This document shows positions 15,410 to 23,334 of a stretch of DNA of 24,468 nt, piece by piece; position 1 is the stretch's first letter; the number at the start of each line of letters is the position of its first letter. Source of the DNA: Anditalea sp035461405 (GTDB taxonomy: Bacteria > Bacteroidota > Bacteroidia > Cytophagales > Cyclobacteriaceae); the NCBI GenBank assembly GCA_035461405.1, contig DATHVH010000359.1, forward strand, positions 1-24,468. Direction: 5' to 3'. The translations under genes and the position numbers were made by a program. The notes under the pieces were generated by a model. That model was not told the origin of the DNA and did not search any database. It was given only the letters and a program-made list of their open reading frames with translations.

Positions 15410-16783
15410 ATGAGCACTCAAAAACCTTCCTTGCCTAAGGGTACACGTGATTTCGGTCCGGTAACCATGGCAAAAAGAAATTATATATTAGATACCATTA
15501 AATCAACCTTTAAGCTGTTCGGGTTTCAACAATTAGAAACTCCCTCTATGGAGAATCTTTCTGTTCTTACCGGAAAATATGGTGATGAGGGGGATCAGTT
15601 GTTATACAAAATTGTCAATAGTGGAGATTTTTTAAAAAATGTCAAACTAGAAGATGTAGCTGAAGGAAGTCATGCGGTATTGCCTAAAATCTCAGAGAAA
15701 GGCTTACGCTATGACCTTACAGTACCTTTTGCCCGGTATGTGGTGATGAATCGAAATGACATAACATTTCCCTTCAAGAGATTTCAAATCCAACCGGTAT
15801 GGAGAGCGGACAGGCCTCAGCGGGGTAGGTACAGGGAATTTTACCAATGTGATGCTGACGTAGTGGGTACTGATAGTTTGATCTGTGAAGCTGAGATCAT
15901 ATTGATGATCAAAAATGTGTTTAAAGAATTGAAGCTTTCAGACTATAGTATTAAACTAAACAATAGAAAAATACTTACTGGAATATCAGAAGCCATCGGT
16001 GAACCAGGTAAAGAAAGCGAATTGTGTGTCAGTATAGATAAGCTGGATAAAATAGGGTGGGAGAAGGTGCAGGAAGAATTAATTCAAAGAGGATTTAGGA
16101 GTGAATCAATTGAAAAACTAGAACCTATTGTTAATCTCCCTTCTGTAGATAAATTTGAATTTTTAGAGAAGTTTTTAATTTCCAGCCCAATAGGACTACA
16201 GGGATTAAAAGAAATAAGGGAAGTTTTTGAGCTGCTATCCATTTTTGGTGCTACTGAAGAATATGTGGACTTTGACGTGGTTCTGGCTCGAGGCTTAAGC
16301 TATTATACTGGAGCTATATTCGAGGTCAAAGTAAATAATGTTTCTATTGGTTCTGTGAGTGGGGGGGGCAGATATGATAATTTGACAGGTGTCTTTGGTT
16401 TAGAAGGTGTTTCAGGCGTAGGTTTTTCTTTTGGAGTGGACAGGTTATTTGATGTGTTGGAAGAACTAGACCTTTTTCCAAAAGACAGCCTGGTAACTAC
16501 AGATGTAATGATAGCACATTTTGATGAGGAGGGTATCCGGTATGGTCTTAAGGTACTGGCTACACTGCGGGCCGCTGGGATTTATGCGGAAATATTTCCT
16601 GAATCAGCCAAAATTAAAAAGCAGTTTAATTATGCTGATAAAAAAAACATCCCTTATGTTGTAATTTTAGGTTCGGATGAAATAGTTCAAGGAAATGTAT
16701 CCTTAAAAAATATGAAATCTGGGAATCAAGTTACTTTACCAATTGAGGATGCTATTAAAGCCATTAATGAGCATAAAATGTAA
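15410..16783 (+). CDS. hisS: Histidyl-tRNA synthetase
   Basis: A 457-residue class II aminoacyl-tRNA synthetase that charges tRNA-His. The N-terminal PKGTRDF (9-15) leads to motif 1. LRYDLTVPFARYV (99-111) precedes motif 2, FKRFQIQPVWRADRPQRGRYREF (122-144, in part). The histidine-specific HisA segment is LARGLSYYTGAIFEV (292-306). GGGRYDNL (318-325) and motif 3 GVGFSFGVDRL (336-346) follow, and the C-terminal anticodon-binding domain runs from about 365 to the end. It is about 30 residues longer than the E. coli enzyme, as is usual for Bacteroidota. The start at 15410 is supported by the -7 element just upstream. The stop codon lies inside the terminator stem. Confidence 0.98.
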   Translation: MSTQKPSLPKGTRDFGPVTMAKRNYILDTIKSTFKLFGFQQLETPSMENLSVLTGKYGDEGDQLLYKIVNSGDFLKNVKLEDVAEGSHAVLPKISEKGLRYDLTVPFARYVVMNRNDITFPFKRFQIQPVWRADRPQRGRYREFYQCDADVVGTDSLICEAEIILMIKNVFKELKLSDYSIKLNNRKILTGISEAIGEPGKESELCVSIDKLDKIGWEKVQEELIQRGFRSESIEKLEPIVNLPSVDKFEFLEKFLISSPIGLQGLKEIREVFELLSIFGATEEYVDFDVVLARGLSYYTGAIFEVKVNNVSIGSVSGGGRYDNLTGVFGLEGVSGVGFSFGVDRLFDVLEELDLFPKDSLVTTDVMIAHFDEEGIRYGLKVLATLRAAGIYAEIFPESAKIKKQFNYADKKNIPYVVILGSDEIVQGNVSLKNMKSGNQVTLPIEDAIKAINEHKM

Positions 16784-16809
16784 AGCGCATCTTACTAAGA
16801 TGCGCTTTA
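16781..16809. terminator. Hairpin terminator shared by hisS and the convergent gene
   Basis: A perfect 13-bp stem (16781-16793 with 16797-16809) and 3-base loop overlap the hisS TAA. The following T content is modest on both strands, so termination may rely mainly on the long stem. Confidence 0.75.
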
Positions 16810-16835
16810 CTCATATATAGCGAGCTCGTAAATTT

Positions 16836-17117
16836 TTAATTTATTTCATGGATTGAATTGATAGGCACGTGTAAACCGCCCTTTAAGGTAACGAAATGAT
16901 CGCCTACAGCCCATACAGTTGTGTCCACTTCATATAATTTGTGGTTTCTGTCTTCAAAAATAATATGCACTTTACTCTGCAGTAAATTACCCAGGATTAA
17001 AGCTCTTTGTAAATCTGCGGCTCTCATTTTTTTTGCTTCCGGAGCTTCTAGGACATCAGATAAGGTGAATTTTAAATCTTTGATGCTTTCTTTAGCTATT
17101 TTTTCTATTGTTTTCAT
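16836..17117 (-). CDS. Conserved hypothetical protein, 93 residues
   Basis: A small cytosolic protein. The first half is helical (MKTIEKIAKESIKDLKFTLS, then DVLEAPEAKKMRAADLQRALILGNL). The second half is beta-rich (KVHIIFEDRNHKLYEVDTTVWAVGDHFVTLKGGLHVPINSIHEIN), like a small SH3-like or barrel domain. The longest frame begins at a TTG (17132). I prefer the ATG at 17117: it has the purine-rich GGCGGAG just upstream and gives a typical N-terminus. The protein resembles a short Bacteroidota hypothetical protein I have seen, without an assigned function. It is convergent with hisS. No catalytic motif is visible. Confidence 0.8.
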   Translation of the reverse strand: MKTIEKIAKESIKDLKFTLSDVLEAPEAKKMRAADLQRALILGNLLQSKVHIIFEDRNHKLYEVDTTVWAVGDHFVTLKGGLHVPINSIHEIN

Positions 17118-17271
17118 TTCTCCGCCTATCAATTTTTCAAATAATAATTAATAACACAATATATTAATATTTGTTCATATTTCTTTAAAAACATACATAT
17201 ATATTATTGGTACATACAATTTATTTTGCAATATATTATTTTAGAAAAATTTAATTTTTAATTTAGATTTC

Positions 17272-17299
17272 TTTGAGTATTGGGGAATAATTATCTTTG
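17272..17299 (+). promoter_or_regulatory. Promoter of the YbaB/EbfC gene (TTTG box and TATCTTTG)
   Basis: The -7 element TATCTTTG lies at 17292-17299, 23 bases before the ATG at 17323. A TTTG -33-like box lies at 17272-17275, 16 bases upstream of it (a little short of the usual spacing). The last base of the -7 element and the next two form the GTG codon that some gene callers would pick as the start, which argues against that start. Confidence 0.6.
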
Positions 17300-17322
17300 T
17301 GGGTAAAAAAATAATATATACT

Positions 17323-17658
17323 ATGTTCGATTTTATGAATATCATGAATAAGGTGAAAGAAGCTCAGGCCAAAGTGAAAGAAACACAGGCGCAGCTAGTT
17401 CACCTTACCGCTGAAGGAGAGTCTGGCGGAGGTATGGTCAAAGTAATTGTAAATGGTCATCGTAAGGTAATAGACATGGAGCTGGACGATACACTCATCA
17501 ATCCAAATGACAAGGATATGCTGAAAGATCTTATAGTGGCGGCTACAAATAAAGCTTCTGAAGCGATAGAAATAAAAATAAAAGAGGAAATGAAAAATGC
17601 TACTGAAGGTATGATGCCAAATATACCGGGCATGGATTTAGGTAATATGTTTTCATGA
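17323..17658 (+). CDS. YbaB/EbfC-family nucleoid-associated protein
   Basis: A 111-residue DNA-binding protein of the YbaB/EbfC family. These form homodimers that coat or bend DNA, and in many bacteria sit near dnaX and recR. Visible features are the N-terminal heptad-rich helix (MNKVKEAQAKVKETQAQL), the beta strands with VKVIVNGHRKVIDMELDD, the NPNDKDMLKDLIVAATNKA helix and a flexible Met/Gly-rich tail (MMPNIPGMDLGNMFS). The start was moved from the GTG at 17299 to the ATG at 17323: the GTG lies in the promoter, and family members begin MFD.M. The stop overlaps the start of a 37-codon ORF (ATGA). No dnaX or recR is present here. Confidence 0.92.
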   Translation: MFDFMNIMNKVKEAQAKVKETQAQLVHLTAEGESGGGMVKVIVNGHRKVIDMELDDTLINPNDKDMLKDLIVAATNKASEAIEIKIKEEMKNATEGMMPNIPGMDLGNMFS

Positions 17659-17768
17659 GATTAATAATTATCTGTTACAGTAATCGGAATAATTATTTGG
17701 CTAAGCGTTTCAGTCTCGTTAATGCTGATCTAAACGAGACCAACAAGAGCAAATTAGTTTTTGCATGA
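17655..17768 (+). CDS. Possible 37-residue protein, ATGA-coupled on both sides
   Basis: The frame starts at the ATG of the ATGA that ends the YbaB gene and stops at the TGA of the ATGA that starts the glycosyltransferase gene. The peptide is MRLIIICYSNRNNYLAKRFS followed by LVNADLNETNKSKLVFA. No family is recognised. The dual 4-base overlap is the arrangement of translationally coupled operon genes. However, the peptide is low in recognisable features, and an 8-bp hairpin (GTCTCGTT/AACGAGAC, 17713-17720 with 17733-17740) lies within it. The stretch could therefore simply be spacer, or a weak attenuator. Confidence 0.3.
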   Translation: MRLIIICYSNRNNYLAKRFSLVNADLNETNKSKLVFA

Positions 17769-18769
17769 AAGCAGCCATAGTAATCCTCAATTATAACGGG
17801 AAGGAAATGCTAAAGCAATTCCTTCCTTCGGTAATTCAGCATTCCGTAGCAGATATATTTGTCGTAGACAACAACAGTACAGATGATTCAGTTGATTATT
17901 TATCCTCGTCTCATCCAGATATTCAAATTTTAATAAATTCTTGTAATTCGGGCTACGCAGGAGGTTACAATGAAGGGATTTTTAAGATAGGTGATAAGTA
18001 TGAATATTTTATTTTATTAAACTCGGATGTAGAAGTGACTGCTGACTGGGATAGTGCTATAATTGAATATTTAGATTCTAATCCCGATGTAGCTGGTGCC
18101 CAACCAAAAATCTTGTCTTACCAAAACAAAAATTTTTTTGATTATGCCGGCGCCAGCGGTGGGTTTCTGGATGGTTTAGGTTATCCATACTGTAGGGGCA
18201 GAATTCTTCATACTGTAGAAGAGGACCTCAGCCAATATGATAAACCTATAGAAATTGATTGGGCGTCCGGAGCAAGTTTTTTTATTAGGAGCAAAGTTTT
18301 TTTAGAAATGGGAGGGTTTGAAGATGGATTCTTTGCCCACATGGAAGAAATAGACCTTTGCTGGAGGATAAGACGTCGAGGTATGAAATTAATGGCCATC
18401 CCCCAAAGTAAGGTGTATCATGTAGGTGGAGGAACACTCTCAAAAGCCAATCCAAAGAAAACCTACCTTAATTTTCGAAATAATCTTTTTATGATATATC
18501 GGAATACGAGAGGGGGTAAATTAATGACAATATTTCTCCTTAGAATTATACTTGATGGGGCCGCTGGCATTCATTTAATATTTACTAAAGGAATAGCACA
18601 TAGCCTGGCTGTTTTAAGAGCTTATAGGGATTTTTTTCTGATGAAAAAGGGTATCAAAAGAGATGTTAATTTGGCATCAAAATTGTCATTGGCACCCAAA
18701 GAAAAGAAAGTCTTTTCTATAATATGGACATACTATTTCAGAAGGAAAAAATTTTATTCTAGACTTTGA
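17765..18769 (+). CDS. Family 2 glycosyltransferase (rhamnosyltransferase-like)
   Basis: A 334-residue GT2 enzyme with a GT-A fold, transferring a sugar from a nucleotide donor, probably during surface polysaccharide assembly at the inner membrane face. It shows AIVILNYNG (4-12), FVVDNNSTDDS (32-42), NSGYAGGYNEG (61-71), the donor/metal-binding LLNSDVEV (84-91, a DxD variant), and the acceptor-side motif FFAHMEEIDLCWRIRRRG (189-206). A hydrophobic, basic C-terminal part (about 250-330) may associate with the membrane. It looks like the WbbL/COG1216 branch. Sugar and acceptor are unknown. It follows the YbaB gene in the same direction and ends directly against the PspC gene, with no spacer. 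Confidence 0.9.
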   Translation: MKAAIVILNYNGKEMLKQFLPSVIQHSVADIFVVDNNSTDDSVDYLSSSHPDIQILINSCNSGYAGGYNEGIFKIGDKYEYFILLNSDVEVTADWDSAIIEYLDSNPDVAGAQPKILSYQNKNFFDYAGASGGFLDGLGYPYCRGRILHTVEEDLSQYDKPIEIDWASGASFFIRSKVFLEMGGFEDGFFAHMEEIDLCWRIRRRGMKLMAIPQSKVYHVGGGTLSKANPKKTYLNFRNNLFMIYRNTRGGKLMTIFLLRIILDGAAGIHLIFTKGIAHSLAVLRAYRDFFLMKKGIKRDVNLASKLSLAPKEKKVFSIIWTYYFRRKKFYSRL

Positions 18770-18988
18770 TTAGTCAAACAAAACGGGATTATTCATTTTA
18801 CGGAAGTATTTTCTGATTTTCATCATCATCGCCATGCTCACATAAAGGATTACCGGGGAGCCTAAAGTGATGAAAGAAGAATAAATAAAGAATAACCTTA
18901 TGCTATCAATCGGGAAATGAAGTTTTTCACCCAATTTAGAGCAAACTCCAAAGGCCCTGTTTTCAAAGAATATCTTAATTTTTTCCAT
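18770..18988 (-). CDS. PspC-domain small membrane protein
   Basis: A 72-residue protein consisting of a single PspC domain. The N-terminal FFENRAFGVCSKLGEKLHF is followed by DSIRLFFIYSSFITLGSPVI and LYVSMAMMM. This is the usual order: an ancestral G-VC-GLA-like segment, then one or two hydrophobic stretches, then a basic tail (KIRKYFRK). PspC domains sense envelope stress and bind partners at the membrane. No pspA or sigma-factor gene is adjacent. The stop lies immediately next to the stop of the convergent glycosyltransferase gene. A role beyond membrane association is inferred only from the family. Confidence 0.85.
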   Translation of the reverse strand: MEKIKIFFENRAFGVCSKLGEKLHFPIDSIRLFFIYSSFITLGSPVILYVSMAMMMKIRKYFRKMNNPVLFD

Positions 18989-19059
18989 AATTAGTCTGTT
19001 GGTAATTCAAGTAAGTGAATTTATTCCGTATTTTCTAAATAATCAAATATCCTATCGAT

Positions 19060-20886
19060 ATGTTTATGAACAAGGCTACTATTTTGATGATGCTAGGGGG
19101 AGTGATGGTTTTATCGTCCTGCTCTAATCTGCAATCAATCGTTAACAAATCTGCCAATCAACAAATCACTGTAAATCCTGACCCACTGGTGCTTCAGGGA
19201 GATTCAGTTAGATTTAATATGGAAGCAACCCTTCCTCAGCGGATGATGAACAAAAACATCACTTACACCATTGAGCCGCAGTATGAATATCAGAACAGAT
19301 TTCAGGATGTTAACGGCCAACTAGTGTTCGATGGGGCAAGCGTAGATAGAAATGAGACTCCTCAAAGAAGTCAGTCCATGAGTTTTCCGTACAGGGAAGG
19401 TATGGAAAATGGTAATTTAAATATAGTGGGAAGGGTAGCCCATAAAAAAAACGATAAAACTGCATCCTCCAGTAGTATAAAAATAGCTGACGGATTAATC
19501 ACCACTTCTAGGCTTGCCCGTACAGGTCAATATAATGGTGAGGGAGAGATTCCAATGTTGGGCCTTTATATGGATCATGGATATTCTGATCTGGAAGAAA
19601 TAGAGCCTACAGAAGTAGAATTCTTTTTTCAGCAGGGAAGGTCCACTCTTCGTCCAAGTGAAGTAAATTCTGAAAGAGGTAAATACTTGAAAGCATTTAT
19701 TGCTGATAATAACCTTACCAATACTGTCACCATTACAGGTACCCATTCACCAGAAGGTTCTGAAAGGGTTAATAGAGATCTATCTAAAAATAGGGCTCAA
19801 CAAATAGAACTGTTCTATAGAACTGAGATGGAGAAATTTGATTATAGAGGCGAATCTCAGGATGTGCAATTTATAATCAAACCTGTAGTAGATGACTGGT
19901 CTGATTTCAGAGTTTTGCTGGATGACTATAATGGACTTAGTGATGGTGAGAAAGAAGCTTATTTCGAAATCATAGGTGGGCCAGGTGATTTTGATTCAAA
20001 GGAAAGAGCCATGCAGAGACTTCCTTCTTATAGAACTGTATTTAATGACCTATATCCGAAATTAAGGATTGCGAGAACTGAGATACTTACTACTAAAGAT
20101 AAAAAGACAGAAGCTGAAATATCAACTTTGAGCAATCAGATAGTTAGGGGTAATTTAACTGCAGATGAACTTACTCAAGAGGAAATGGGATATGCTGCGG
20201 CACTTGAGCCTAGTCTTAATTCTAAGCAGCAGATATATGAAGCGCAAGCAGAGGCTTATAATTCTCCAATGGCTCATAATAACCTAGGTGTGGTTTATTT
20301 AAATCAAGCTAGTAGAACTGCATCATCTTCGGAGAAAAACGAATTGCTAAATAAGGCTATCAGATCATTTGAAGCAGCGAATGCTGATGGTAGAAATGGT
20401 TATGCTACTCATAATTTAGGCCAGGTATACCTTATGAGGGGTGATTATCAGACTGCATATAAACATTTCTCGGAGGCTTCTACCATGATAGATGATGGTG
20501 GCGACGATGATTTTGTGCACGTGAATGATGGTATCCGAGGGGCTGTGGATATTTTGAATGGTGATTATAAACTTGCTACTATCAGATTAAACAATGCACC
20601 AGAAAATGAGGTAAATCTTTTTAACAAGGGATTAGCATATCTTTTAGCTGAAGATTATAGGAATGCCACCAATGCTTTTGAAGAAAGTGTAATGGTAAAC
20701 CGAGATTTTGGATATGGTTATTATGGTTTGGCTATTATTGCCGCTCGCGCCGATAATCAACAGGTAGCTACAGAAAATTTAAGAAAAGCAGCAGAAAGAA
20801 GCCCAGAACTAAAAAGAAGAGCTGCTAATGATCTTGAGTTTAGAAATATACGGGAAACATCAGATTTTAGAGAAGCAATCAGGTAA
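19060..20886 (+). CDS. Lipoprotein with OmpA-like domain and TPR repeats
   Basis: A 608-residue exported lipoprotein. The signal MNKATILMMLGGVMVLSSC has a good lipobox (LSSC, Cys21). A beta-rich domain covers about 36-150. About residues 185-255 resemble an OmpA C-terminal domain: FFFQQGRSTLRPSE, then VTITGTHSPEGSERVNRDLS and NRAQQIELFY. That domain normally binds peptidoglycan. Residues about 390-600 hold TPR-like helices (MAHNNLGVVYLNQA, YATHNLGQVYLMRGDYQTAY, FNKGLAYLLAEDYRNATNAF). This suggests an outer-membrane-anchored protein tying to the wall and recruiting partners. The OmpA key residues are only partly kept. The in-frame ATG at residue 3 is an alternative start. It is a single-gene unit with a strong terminator. 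I do not recognise a named function; parallels with T9SS or gliding lipoproteins are speculative. Confidence 0.82.
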   Translation: MFMNKATILMMLGGVMVLSSCSNLQSIVNKSANQQITVNPDPLVLQGDSVRFNMEATLPQRMMNKNITYTIEPQYEYQNRFQDVNGQLVFDGASVDRNETPQRSQSMSFPYREGMENGNLNIVGRVAHKKNDKTASSSSIKIADGLITTSRLARTGQYNGEGEIPMLGLYMDHGYSDLEEIEPTEVEFFFQQGRSTLRPSEVNSERGKYLKAFIADNNLTNTVTITGTHSPEGSERVNRDLSKNRAQQIELFYRTEMEKFDYRGESQDVQFIIKPVVDDWSDFRVLLDDYNGLSDGEKEAYFEIIGGPGDFDSKERAMQRLPSYRTVFNDLYPKLRIARTEILTTKDKKTEAEISTLSNQIVRGNLTADELTQEEMGYAAALEPSLNSKQQIYEAQAEAYNSPMAHNNLGVVYLNQASRTASSSEKNELLNKAIRSFEAANADGRNGYATHNLGQVYLMRGDYQTAYKHFSEASTMIDDGGDDDFVHVNDGIRGAVDILNGDYKLATIRLNNAPENEVNLFNKGLAYLLAEDYRNATNAFEESVMVNRDFGYGYYGLAIIAARADNQQVATENLRKAAERSPELKRRAANDLEFRNIRETSDFREAIR

Positions 20887-20906
20887 TCTTTCCATAAACT
20901 TTATTT

Positions 20907-20942
20907 AAAGCCTAACGATTTAAAATTCGTTAGGCTTTTTTT
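20907..20942 (+). terminator. Intrinsic terminator after the OmpA/TPR lipoprotein gene
   Basis: A perfect 12-bp stem (20907-20918 with 20927-20938; core GCCTAACGA/TCGTTAGGC), an 8-base loop and a run of T. Confidence 0.92.
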
Positions 20943-21200
20943 ATTTATATAATATAACTAATTGATTTTGATTAGAATACAGGCAATAAAGAGATTTATA
21001 GTAAGCTTAGGTAATGGATCACCAAATTTTGATATATTTTATTAAATAATTTTCTGATATATAAGTCAATACGTTTTTAAAATATAGGTATAGATATTTT
21101 TATCCCATTTTTATGATAGTTATGTTTAATTTGGATTAAATAATATTTTGAATATAGTAATAATATTGGTATATTAATTTTTCAACCAAAATGTAATGAT
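20943..21200. other. AT-rich spacer upstream of the CBS-domain gene
   Basis: No reading frame of interest and no exact TAnnTTTG element was found. It is very AT-rich, with only short A/T inverted repeats. The promoter of the CBS gene is probably here but cannot be placed. Confidence 0.5.
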
Positions 21201-21662
21201 ATGGTAAAGAGCTATCAAGGCGTAAGAGTAGTAGAAGATAAAAAAGCCTGCAACCAGCCAATGTGTGTAAAAGATTATATGGCTACCAATCTGATTACCT
21301 TCAAGCCCGAAGACAGCATTGAACATGTATTAGAGGTTTTGACCTCTAAAAAAATATCAGGTGGACCAGTAGTAAATGATGATGGTAAAATGGTAGGAAT
21401 GATTTCTGAAGGAGATTGTCTTAAAGAAATCATAAAAGGAAAATATTCCAATACCCCAAGCCTAGTAGGTACTGTACAAGAACATATGACTAAAGATGTA
21501 CTTACTATGAGCCCAGATTTAAATATATTTGATGCTGCGGGTCAATTTCTTAATTTAAAAATCAGACGGTTTCCAGTAATGAGCTATGGCAATCTCATCG
21601 GGCAAATAAGTATTAGTGACATCATTAAAGGTGTTCAAAAAATGAAATCTACCACATGGTAA
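21201..21662 (+). CDS. Tandem CBS-domain protein
   Basis: A 153-residue cytosolic protein made of two CBS domains (a Bateman module) that usually binds AMP, ATP or another adenosine ligand. The first spans about 24-78 (VKDYMATNLITFKPEDSIEH, then KKISGGPVVNDDGKMVGMIS, EGDCLKEI). The second spans about 92-148 (VQEHMTKDVLTMSPDLNIFD, then IRRFPVMSYGNLIGQISISD). No attached catalytic or transport domain is present, so it probably acts as a stand-alone sensor or a partner subunit. The first 20 residues include two Cys (ACNQPMC). It converges on the YdcF-like gene with 6 bases between the stops. The target is unknown. Confidence 0.9.
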   Translation: MVKSYQGVRVVEDKKACNQPMCVKDYMATNLITFKPEDSIEHVLEVLTSKKISGGPVVNDDGKMVGMISEGDCLKEIIKGKYSNTPSLVGTVQEHMTKDVLTMSPDLNIFDAAGQFLNLKIRRFPVMSYGNLIGQISISDIIKGVQKMKSTTW

Positions 21663-21668
21663 TTTGGA

Positions 21669-22439
21669 TTATATATAACCCACTACCTTATACATAAGTA
21701 ATCCTGCCCATTCCTTCACCATTTTCTGCCATATAACAATGGAGTCTGGTGAAGGTTGGATCAGGGATTGCCAATTAGCACCGCTATCTGAGCCGTAATA
21801 ATCTACAGGATAAGTATCTGTATCCATACCTACTTTGTCAAAACAGGCCTTTGATCTCTTCATATGGAAAGCTGAGGTGATAATCAGGTATTTTGAATGG
21901 GGATTATATCCTTCTTCTATTAATTTTTCTTTAGCAAAAACTGCGTTTTCTCTTGTATTTAGGGCTCTGTTTTCAATTATGACATCTTCTGCCGCTACTC
22001 CTGCAGTATACATAAATTTTGCTAATAGCTCAGCTTCTTTATTGTCATTGACATTATTAAAAGCTTCACCTCCAGTGATGAGGATTTTCTTTATTTTACC
22101 TTCTTTATAGAGCTGCATTGCATGAGTGGCCCTGTCAGCGCCCCGATCGAAAAAAGTTCGATCCTTTGCAGTTTTATTTATGTTGGTTACACCTGTCAGC
22201 ACTATACCTACTTCATATTCTTGAAGGGTTTCTATCTTCTTAAAGTCAGGTTCCCATGCATTGATTGCCCTATTTGCCAAAAAGCGATTGCTGAAAAGAA
22301 ACAGTAAGATAAATGAAGCTATCAATAATTTCCTGCCAATTTTTTTATTGATGAGGATGATTCCGCAAAGAAAAAGTATCATTACGATGGTAAGAGGTAA
22401 TATCAAAAAGCTAAAAAGCTGAGAAAGAATGTAAACCAT
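21669..22439 (-). CDS. YdcF/ElyC/SanA-like DUF218 membrane protein
   Basis: A 256-residue inner membrane protein. Hydrophobic helices lie at about 5-30 and 36-52, followed by a DUF218 domain: VGIVLTGV (77-84), KKILITGGEAFN, the ENRALNTRENAVFAKEKL helix and YLIITSAFHMKRSKACF. These are the conserved loops of the YdcF fold. E. coli relatives (ElyC, SanA) affect envelope integrity and the handling of the undecaprenyl carrier. The biochemical activity of the family is not defined. The gene has an exact -7 element 22 bases upstream of its ATG. The C-terminus (WAGLLMYKVVGYI) is hydrophobic. Membrane location is well supported; the role is inferred. Confidence 0.87.
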   Translation of the reverse strand: MVYILSQLFSFLILPLTIVMILFLCGIILINKKIGRKLLIASFILLFLFSNRFLANRAINAWEPDFKKIETLQEYEVGIVLTGVTNINKTAKDRTFFDRGADRATHAMQLYKEGKIKKILITGGEAFNNVNDNKEAELLAKFMYTAGVAAEDVIIENRALNTRENAVFAKEKLIEEGYNPHSKYLIITSAFHMKRSKACFDKVGMDTDTYPVDYYGSDSGANWQSLIQPSPDSIVIWQKMVKEWAGLLMYKVVGYI

Positions 22440-22461
22440 GGAGCAATGCTAATTTTAGTAA

Positions 22462-22469
22462 CAAAAGTA
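22462..22469 (-). promoter_or_regulatory. -7 promoter element for the YdcF-like gene (TACTTTTG on minus)
   Basis: The plus strand reads CAAAAGTA, an exact complement of TAnnTTTG, 22 bases upstream of the ATG at 22439. Confidence 0.5.
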
Positions 22470-22746
22470 TGAAATTGTAGCAAAGACTATTATTAAATTT
22501 AAGCAAAAATGATAGTCATCCCCCACTTTTTTGATCTCACCGCTAATTCCAATGCCTTTTCCAAAACCCAATCCTCTATTTTACTATGCTTATTTTACAT
22601 TTAGCCATCCAAAAATAGTATAGGTTATATTTCCAAAGGGTCGATACTTTATAACCTTTAAGTATTAACTAGATCTATGACTTAATGAATATCAGGTATG
22701 TGTAAAAAATTCACTATCAATCCTTTATCATTTTTAAAAGTTTGTG
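22470..22746. other. Divergent intergenic region with a small inverted repeat
   Basis: No supported gene. It contains AGGTTATA (22622-22629) facing TATAACCT (22650-22657), with ATACTT/AAGTAT nearby, giving two mutually exclusive small hairpins. There is no T tract, so no terminator is called. A regulatory role is possible but unproven. Confidence 0.4.
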
Positions 22747-22754
22747 TAATTTTG
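22747..22754 (+). promoter_or_regulatory. -7 promoter element for the 69-residue gene (TAATTTTG)
   Basis: An exact TAnnTTTG match, 23 bases before the ATG at 22778. Confidence 0.5.
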
Positions 22755-22777
22755 GATAGATCAAAAATTACTGAAAG

Positions 22778-22987
22778 ATGAGAAATTTTGATTTACCCCC
22801 CTTTCTTTTTATGATATGGCAAATAGCTGCTGCCATAATTTTAATTTTCTTTTTAGTGTCGTTGTATATGATCCTTACTAATAGGAATTTACCCACCAGA
22901 GAGAAGATGCTTTGGATATGGGGCACATTTCTGCTGCCCATCATTGGGCCTTTATTATTTATGGTTTTTGGCAGGGAAGGAAAATAA
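22778..22987 (+). CDS. Small membrane protein with PLDc_N-type domain
   Basis: A 69-residue protein with two hydrophobic helices, about 9-33 (FLFMIWQIAAAIILIFFLVS) and 46-65 (WIWGTFLLPIIGPLLFMVFG). They are joined by a short charged loop, TNRNLPTREK. The second helix with Leu-Pro-Ile-Ile-Gly-Pro and a following FG matches the PLDc_N (phospholipase D N-terminal) membrane module found in cardiolipin synthases and in many free-standing small proteins. No catalytic HKD domain is attached, so it is not an enzyme by itself. It has its own -7 element and no close co-directional neighbour. The function is unknown. Confidence 0.82.
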   Translation: MRNFDLPPFLFMIWQIAAAIILIFFLVSLYMILTNRNLPTREKMLWIWGTFLLPIIGPLLFMVFGREGK

Positions 22988-23323
22988 ACGTATTTCTTAA
23001 ATGGAATTTGAAAGGGAAATTCGTGAAAAAAATCCTCTCAGATAAAAATAGAGCTGTAGATTAATAACATTATAATAGATAAGGTTAATCCTATATATAC
23101 ATATCTGGTTATGGTTTTAGACTGACTTTGTGTTTATGGTGGATCATCATACCTCAACTCTCTTAATTATTTAGGGCTAAGGGAAATATTAACTTTTCTG
23201 TAATCACTCCATCAAAGAGAAAAAATAACAGTAGTTATATTAAATATTCCGCAAAAATTAAAAACTGAAAAATAAATTAAAAACCTTTCCCCCATACCCC
23301 TACCAATAATGCACAATTACCCT
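22988..23323. other. AT-rich spacer before the FAD-linked oxidase gene
   Basis: I see no reading frame, strong hairpin or T-tract terminator here. The only site recognised is the -7 element at its right end. Confidence 0.5.
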
Positions 23324-23331
23324 TATTTTTG
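23324..23331 (+). promoter_or_regulatory. -7 promoter element overlapping the oxidase start region (TATTTTTG)
   Basis: An exact TAnnTTTG match ending only 3 bases before the ATG at 23335. If used, transcription would begin at or just after the start codon, which implies a leaderless message, or translation from a later start. Confidence 0.4.
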
Positions 23332-23334
23332 ACC

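Noticed and set aside
17118..17132. TTG start for the 93-residue conserved protein
   Set aside because: The ATG five codons downstream has a purine-rich upstream sequence and a more usual N-terminus (MKTIEKI).
17299..17322. GTG start for the YbaB/EbfC gene
   Set aside because: The GTG begins inside the TATCTTTG promoter element; the ATG at 17323 gives the family-typical N-terminus.
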